From Aquatica leii (taxonomy: Eukaryota > Arthropoda > Insecta > Coleoptera > Lampyridae), in assembly GCA_035610365.1 (NCBI GenBank), contig CM069437.1, forward strand, positions 59,606,093 to 59,670,092: 64,000 bases of DNA, read 5' to 3'. Positions 59,300 to 64,000 of this stretch are shown piece by piece. Every line of letters begins with the position of its first letter. Position 1 is the first letter of the stretch. Under the pieces are notes generated by a model. It was not told the origin of the DNA, made no database searches, and saw only the letters and a program-made list of their open reading frames with translations. Both the position numbers and the translations under genes were made by a program.

Positions 59300-60380
59300 A
59301 CACGATGTAGCACTACACAGAGAGAAATGCTGTATCACAATTTTGCACAAGATTGTGCATAACTGTATTGTTGATGATATTACTACAATTGTTTATATTT
59401 ATACCATAGGCTTGCACGCTTTTATTTAATACGTTTGGATAAATAGGTTATGAAGTTTTATTTGACAAATTGTTTGAAAAATATTATAAACTTTAGTATG
59501 TTTTGTATTCGACAACAATGTGCTAGTATTTTGCACAATTTTGTTTTAGTTTCTCGTACAGCTTTGATAATATATATTACAATGAGATTATGCAATTCTT
59601 TTAATTCTACGAACAATAGCTAATTTGTGAAGGAGATTTTTACATTACTTACTTTCTGTATTGTTTCAGCTGTTATTTATCAACATGAAATCGAAATCGA
59701 AGAAAACTATTCATTTCGAAGCAAGAAACATTATTAAAAATGTTGTGAAGTTTTTCGATAAATTCTCCCTTTAGAGAAGGCAACCAAACTAGCTGCTGTA
59801 GCAACGGGCAAATCAACCACATTTATAAAAAAATCTGGAGTGAATCGATAACAAGAAGTAATGGAATTTTAAGATATCCCTCGAAGAAAAAAATAAGTAT
59901 ATAAAATAAGTATACCATTTAAATATAAATAAATAAAGCTCTTAAGATTTGTAACTTTTTATTGACAATTTACCCAATATATGTTATTTTTAAGTAAATA
60001 ACATTTAACCAAGATGCATACAGTTGTACAATAAAAAGCTAAACTAAATAATAATAATTTATACAATATTGTGCAAAATTAACCAAAGAGAATATGGATC
60101 TAGATAACGTAACGCTATTAGATATTTAACATACCATTGGGTAAAAATACTTCAAGCATAGTTTTAAAAAAGTATCACAGCATTGTGCAAAACTTTACTA
60201 TCCGTTTTAGATCAGTTTTTAAACAAATTGTGATACGGTGTAATCAATTTGAAATATAAAAATTGTTTATATATAATGAAAAAAAATGTACAATTTAATC
60301 TACACAAATGAATGCAATAAAACTGCACAAATTGGTCTTGTCACTTTTTTAAGTCCAATTTGTGTACTTTTGATTAATAA
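59300..60380. repeat. decayed element with repeated TTGTGCAA motifs
   Basis: TGCACAA or TTGTGCA recurs at about 59345, 59355, 59533, 60071, 60183 and 60325 in both orientations. AATGCTGTATCAC on the left (59327) is partly inverted near 60170 (GTATCACAGCATT). With the transposase start in the middle this looks like a small inverted-repeat element, but borders are unclear. Confidence 0.35.
59681..59890 (+). pseudogene. transposase N-terminal remnant (IS630/mariner-like)
   Basis: An ATG at 59683 opens a frame with FEARNIIKNVVKFFDKF and, after a break, TKLAAVATGKSTTFIKKSG. The EARNII...ATGKS helix-turn-helix start is found in a family of arthropod DDE transposases, as I recall. It stops after about 60 codons and no catalytic domain follows. 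Confidence 0.45.
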
Positions 60381-60530
60381 AGTGTTCCCAACAACTCTTT
60401 TTATATGAATTTTTTTTCTCTTTACACCGGCTTCCCAAATTCCACCAAACGTAGGAGATCGTGCTGGAATAAAGTGCCAACTAATTTTCTCTTTTGCGAG
60501 ATCGTTCGCAATATTTTTAGTTTCGGATTT

Positions 60531-62620
60531 TTAAAAATTATAAACTGCATTAATTTCGTTATTAGCACAAACAAAATTTAAACCATTGTCGGAATAAATA
60601 TGTGTTGGTCTATCACGTCTACTAATGAATCGTTTTAATGTAGCAAGAAAAGCTTGCGTAGACAATTCAGACACTACCTCTAAATGTACAGCCTTTGTAG
60701 ACATACAAATAAAAAGACAAAGATATGCTTTTGTTGTCTCAGCCTCTCTAGTACTGCGATCTTTTACTGCAAAAGGTCCTCCGTAATCAACGCCTACATT
60801 TAAAAATAGAGAATAATTATTAACTCGCGTTTTAGGTAAATCGCCCGTGAAATATTCAAATGTTTTTGGCCTCGCTTTGATACAAATCAAAAGTTTTGAA
60901 CAACCTTTTTACACAAATTTCGCCCTGCAATAAGCCAAAATTTTTCGCGAATAGAATATAACAATGTTTGATCACCGCAATGCATAAGTCTTTTATGTTC
61001 ATGTTCAATAATAAGATTTGTCAATTTATGACCTTGTGGTAAAAGAATCGGGTGCTTTTTGTCAAACGAATACTTTGAATGCGCAATTCTACTACCTACA
61101 CGTATTAAATCATTATACATAAACGGATTTAAACATAAAATTTTACTATTTTTCTTAATTTCGCGTTTATTTATTAAGCGGTTATTCCTCCGAAAAACAA
61201 ACAATTTGCGTAAGTTTAATTAAATGGTTTAAAGCGTTCTCAAGTTCACTAACCGATAACTCGTCATAATCTCTTAGTTTTGAAAAAACTCTAGTATTGT
61301 TTATAATCTTAATTCAGGTATATCAAAATCTAAGCGATCTAACGTAATATTATCTAAATTCCACTTATTTTCATGTATTACAAGCCATAGCGGACCATGC
61401 CACCAAATTTTTTTCTCTGTAAGATCCTTTGCATTAGTTCCTCGCGACAGCAAGTCTGCTGGATTATCATTTGATTTTACGTAATGCCAATTATTTATTT
61501 ATATACGTTAAGATTTGTATTTCACTAACTCGATTTGCTGTAAACGTTTTCCAGCGACAAGGCGAACCTTTGATCCATGCTAATGTTATTGTTGAGTCTG
61601 TCCACAAATATATATTTTCAAAATCTAATTCCAACAAATTAATAACGCATTTTACTAGCCTTGCGAGTAAAAGTGCACCACATAATTCTAAACGCGGTAA
61701 ACTAATTTGTTTTACAGGAGCAACCCGAGATTTAGCGCATAATAAATTTGAACACAAATTTCTTTGTTCACCAAAGCAACGAATGTACACACAAGCACCG
61801 TATGCCTTTTCGGACGCATCACTGAAACCGTGCAGCTGAATCTTTGGATCCTCTGGCGTTATTATATATCTAGAAACTTCAATGTTATTTATAATAGAAT
61901 ATTTGAAAAATATTCCATCGTTTCAATAGGTGCTGGGGTACTTCATTGTCCCAAGCAATTCTTAACTTCCAAAGTTCCTAAATTATTAATTTTGCTTCAA
62001 TTATGAGTGGCTCTAATAGATCCAACGGATCGAAAATTTGACAAATTGTCGAGAGAATCATGCATTTTGATATGCGATCTAAATTGTTATTTATCGAATA
62101 TTGTATGATATCGCTTGTTGCGTTCCAATAAATGCCTAAAGTTTTATATTTATTTTCACCTATATGTAAAACACTGGAATCTGAACTTCGGTCAATCTTA
62201 AAATGATCTACTGCGGACCAATCATTACAAAGCCATTTTCTTAGTTCAAAGCCTGAGTTTGCTAAGAGACCGCTAACATTTTTTTGAATTTCTACAATTT
62301 CCGGTAATGTGTTAGCACCGATTATCAAATCGTCAATATAAAAATCGTTAATGATAATTTTAATTGCAATTGGATTTTTTTTCTTATTTTCGATACCTAC
62401 TTGCATTAATGACCTAATCGCCAAATATGGAGCAGAATTAGTTCCGTAAGTTACTGTATTTAACGTATAACACTTTAATGGTTTTGTAGCATCCTCTCGC
62501 CAAAAAATCTTTTGAAATTTACGCTGTTGACTTGACGATACATTTTTGCTACGTCCGCGGTTATTACAAACTTATACTTGCGAAATCTTAATAATATAAC
62601 AAACATTTCTCGTGTGACCT
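60531..62620 (-). pseudogene. BEL/Pao retrotransposon pol fragment
   Basis: Minus strand, N to C: RT with YKFVITADVAKMYRQ (motif A), TVTYGTNSAPYLAIRSL and FYIDDLIIGA (the YxDD site), GFELRKWLCND. Then RNase H-like LPRLELCGALLLARLV and LWTDSTITLAWI, the integrase zinc-binding region HEHKRLMHCGDQTLLYSIREKFW, and the integrase core with VDYGGPFAVKD, LFICMSTKAVHLEVV and THIYSDNGLNFV. Gag and protease are absent upstream and the integrase C-terminus is absent downstream. Stops and frame changes (for example at 61790-61980) make it inactive. Confidence 0.83.
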
Positions 62621-62952
62621 ACCTAACATTGTTAGCGAGCTTGTTGCGCAACTCAGGTAGTTTAGATAAGCGAAGAGTGCGCTAACAAACGAGGTAAAGA
62701 AATTAATTAAACAATTAGAAAAATTGTCAAAATTGATCAATTAACTTCCGAAGTCAGGGATGCCAAATAATTTGATTTTAAGACTAAACTATTAAAGTCT
62801 TATCTGCAATAAAAAGTTACACAGGAAAAATTTACTGATTCAATCTCAAAAGTAGTTATAATCCTATATTCAAAAACAAAACAAAACAAAAACTATAAGG
62901 TAAAATTCAGTAAGATTACTTAAAACTAAGAATAGAATTTTTTAATATTGAA

Positions 62953-63053
62953 ACGTTCGAGAAATTATTTGCAAATGCAAGAGCCTTCTAGAAGCTGTTA
63001 TCCATCTTCTAGAAGATATACCAAAAAATAGGGAACGCTCGAGAAGGATTTCC
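62953..63053 (+). promoter_or_regulatory. cluster of heat-shock-element-like motifs
   Basis: CGTTCGAGAAA (62954-62964), CCTTCTAGAAG (62984-62994), TCTTCTAGAAG (63005-63015) and CTCGAGAAGGATTTCC (63038-63053) are four blocks of inverted TTC/GAA half-sites within about 100 bp, ending about 8 bp before the TATA box. Spacing follows nTTCnnGAAn in three of them. Function is inferred from pattern only. Confidence 0.5.
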
Positions 63054-63060
63054 GTATGTG

Positions 63061-63094
63061 TATATATACCGACGAGACAAATCGTAGGTCAGTT
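63061..63094 (+). promoter_or_regulatory. TATA box and initiator
   Basis: TATATATA at 63061 and TCAGTT with its A at 63091, 30 bases apart, the standard arthropod core-promoter spacing. Confidence 0.5.
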
Positions 63095-63172
63095 ATTACT
63101 GGAATGCGAATACAGCAGTGTTAAGAAGATTATTAAAGTGGAAATAAATAACTCGTTATCCCACTTCTGACA

Positions 63173-64000
63173 CCAAATGTTGCGAATTTATTTATTAATT
63201 AGTAATTAGTAATTAGCTAAAAAGCTGTTATGGTATGACGTATTATATTAGGTAACTGTAAACCTGTGTTCCATCCATCCTCTAGTTTCGATAAGAAAAC
63301 TAAACTGCAAAGTAGGCAACATTAAAATGATCTAACACTAAAAATGAAACTAGAGATACACAGGTCATGAAATTAAATATTTACAAAATTTATTAAAATG
63401 CAAACATCTTTGCGTAAAACGGGTAGTGCAAGCGAATTGGTCACTACAGCTCTTAGTCATCCGTGCAGGTGTTCGTGTTTTATTGTTTCAAAAAGCTTTA
63501 AAATCACTGTACGTTTAGTTTGAATAATTATATTAATAAGTACCTACCTACTTAACTATTATTCTGTGTATAACAATTTGTTTATAAAACTATTGACATT
63601 AAAAGTGTAATGTTTTGTATCTTATATTTGTGAAATTTATAATGGTGTAAAAAGATCCAATACAAAGTGCTCGAATAAAACGAAATATATAGTACCAGTA
63701 ATTAGTAAGTACATAGTATAAGTTATCTCCATTGCAGGTTTGCTTTGATTACACAGGCCAACAAATTTTGATCTTTTGAAAGTTGATTTTGATCTGATAT
63801 CTGATTTTGTATAATCTTGACCTACTGAATTCAAATCCGAGAACCATAAGGTTTGTTATCACTTCTTAAAAAATTATTTAAAAAGTGTGCGTGCTAGAAC
63901 CAAAAAAATGTTGTTTCTCTATTATTTTAGCCCCCACCACTCCAAAAAAATAAAAAAAATTCAAATCACAATTGTTTTTGTTGGCCTGTGTTATTTTTCA
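63173..64000. other. no gene recognised
   Basis: AT-rich sequence to the window end. A 65-codon minus-strand frame (63637-63834) has no recognisable content. Confidence 0.45.

Larger units (their letters stand above)
62630..63172 (+). mobile_element. LTR-like block with promoter motifs
   Basis: Runs from TGTTAGCGAGCTTG to CTTCTGACA (TG...CA). It contains, in order, heat-shock-type motifs (62953-63053), TATATATA (63061-63068), a TCAGTT initiator (63089-63094) and an AATAAA (63143-63148), then ends within 30 bp. That U3-R-U5-like order argues for an LTR. It abuts the 5' side of the Pao fragment on the opposite strand, so it may belong to another element. No second copy or duplication was seen in the window. 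Confidence 0.5.

Noticed and set aside
1-64000. tRNA, rRNA or CRISPR arrays
   Set aside because: No cloverleaf-like conserved boxes, no rRNA core sequences and no regularly spaced repeats were seen on either strand; a covariance-model search would settle tRNAs.

Overview
The window is AT-rich animal nuclear DNA, most likely from an insect. The evidence is spliced coding sequence with GT-AG introns, R1- and Jockey-type non-LTR elements, BEL/Pao, Gypsy, Tc1/mariner, pogo and hAT elements, and a GT10 fucosyltransferase. I see no bacterial or viral gene organisation, no CRISPR, and no tRNA or rRNA gene.

One host gene is convincing: an alpha-1,3-fucosyltransferase on the minus strand, about 403 codons in five exons (32615-32451, 24664-24528, 24481-24227, 15304-15092, 15044-14603). 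All splice phases match and the summed length is divisible by three. Two introns are tiny (46 and 47 nt). The other two (about 7.8 and 8.9 kb) are filled with nested transposons.

Layout. 1-9.4 kb: an R1-like RT remnant split by a solo LTR, then an LTR retrotransposon remnant with about 1.1 kb LTRs. 9.65-13.65 kb: a decayed Jockey-type element (minus strand). 14.6-32.6 kb: the fucosyltransferase gene. Its third intron holds a mariner-type element (15373-24046, TA target, about 88-bp inverted repeats) carrying an R1-clade element, which in turn carries another non-LTR element (17653-21596, 17-bp target duplication). The same mariner also holds a 68-bp-arm hairpin and a foldback element with GGACAAGTGG ends. 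Its first intron holds two dead Tc1 copies and two solo LTRs. 34.6-42.9 kb: a Jockey-type element split by a young Gypsy element with an 827-codon open pol, and by a DNA element full of GGACGTCC-type repeats. 46.8-48.3 kb: a pogo-like transposase pseudogene. 49.97-58.64 kb: a hAT element split by a solo LTR and by an R1-clade element. 60.5-62.6 kb: a BEL/Pao pol fragment. 62.63-63.17 kb: an LTR-like block with heat-shock-type motifs, a TATA box and an initiator.

The transposon genes do not form a pathway. Their nesting gives a relative order of insertion, which is the main information content of the region. Four solo LTRs of one family (TGTTAC...GTAACA), three with clear 4-bp target duplications, act as time markers. 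I found no convincing new multi-gene system. The most unusual items are the foldback element, the hairpin with 13-bp flanking repeats, the GGACGTCC-repeat element and the heat-shock-motif LTR.
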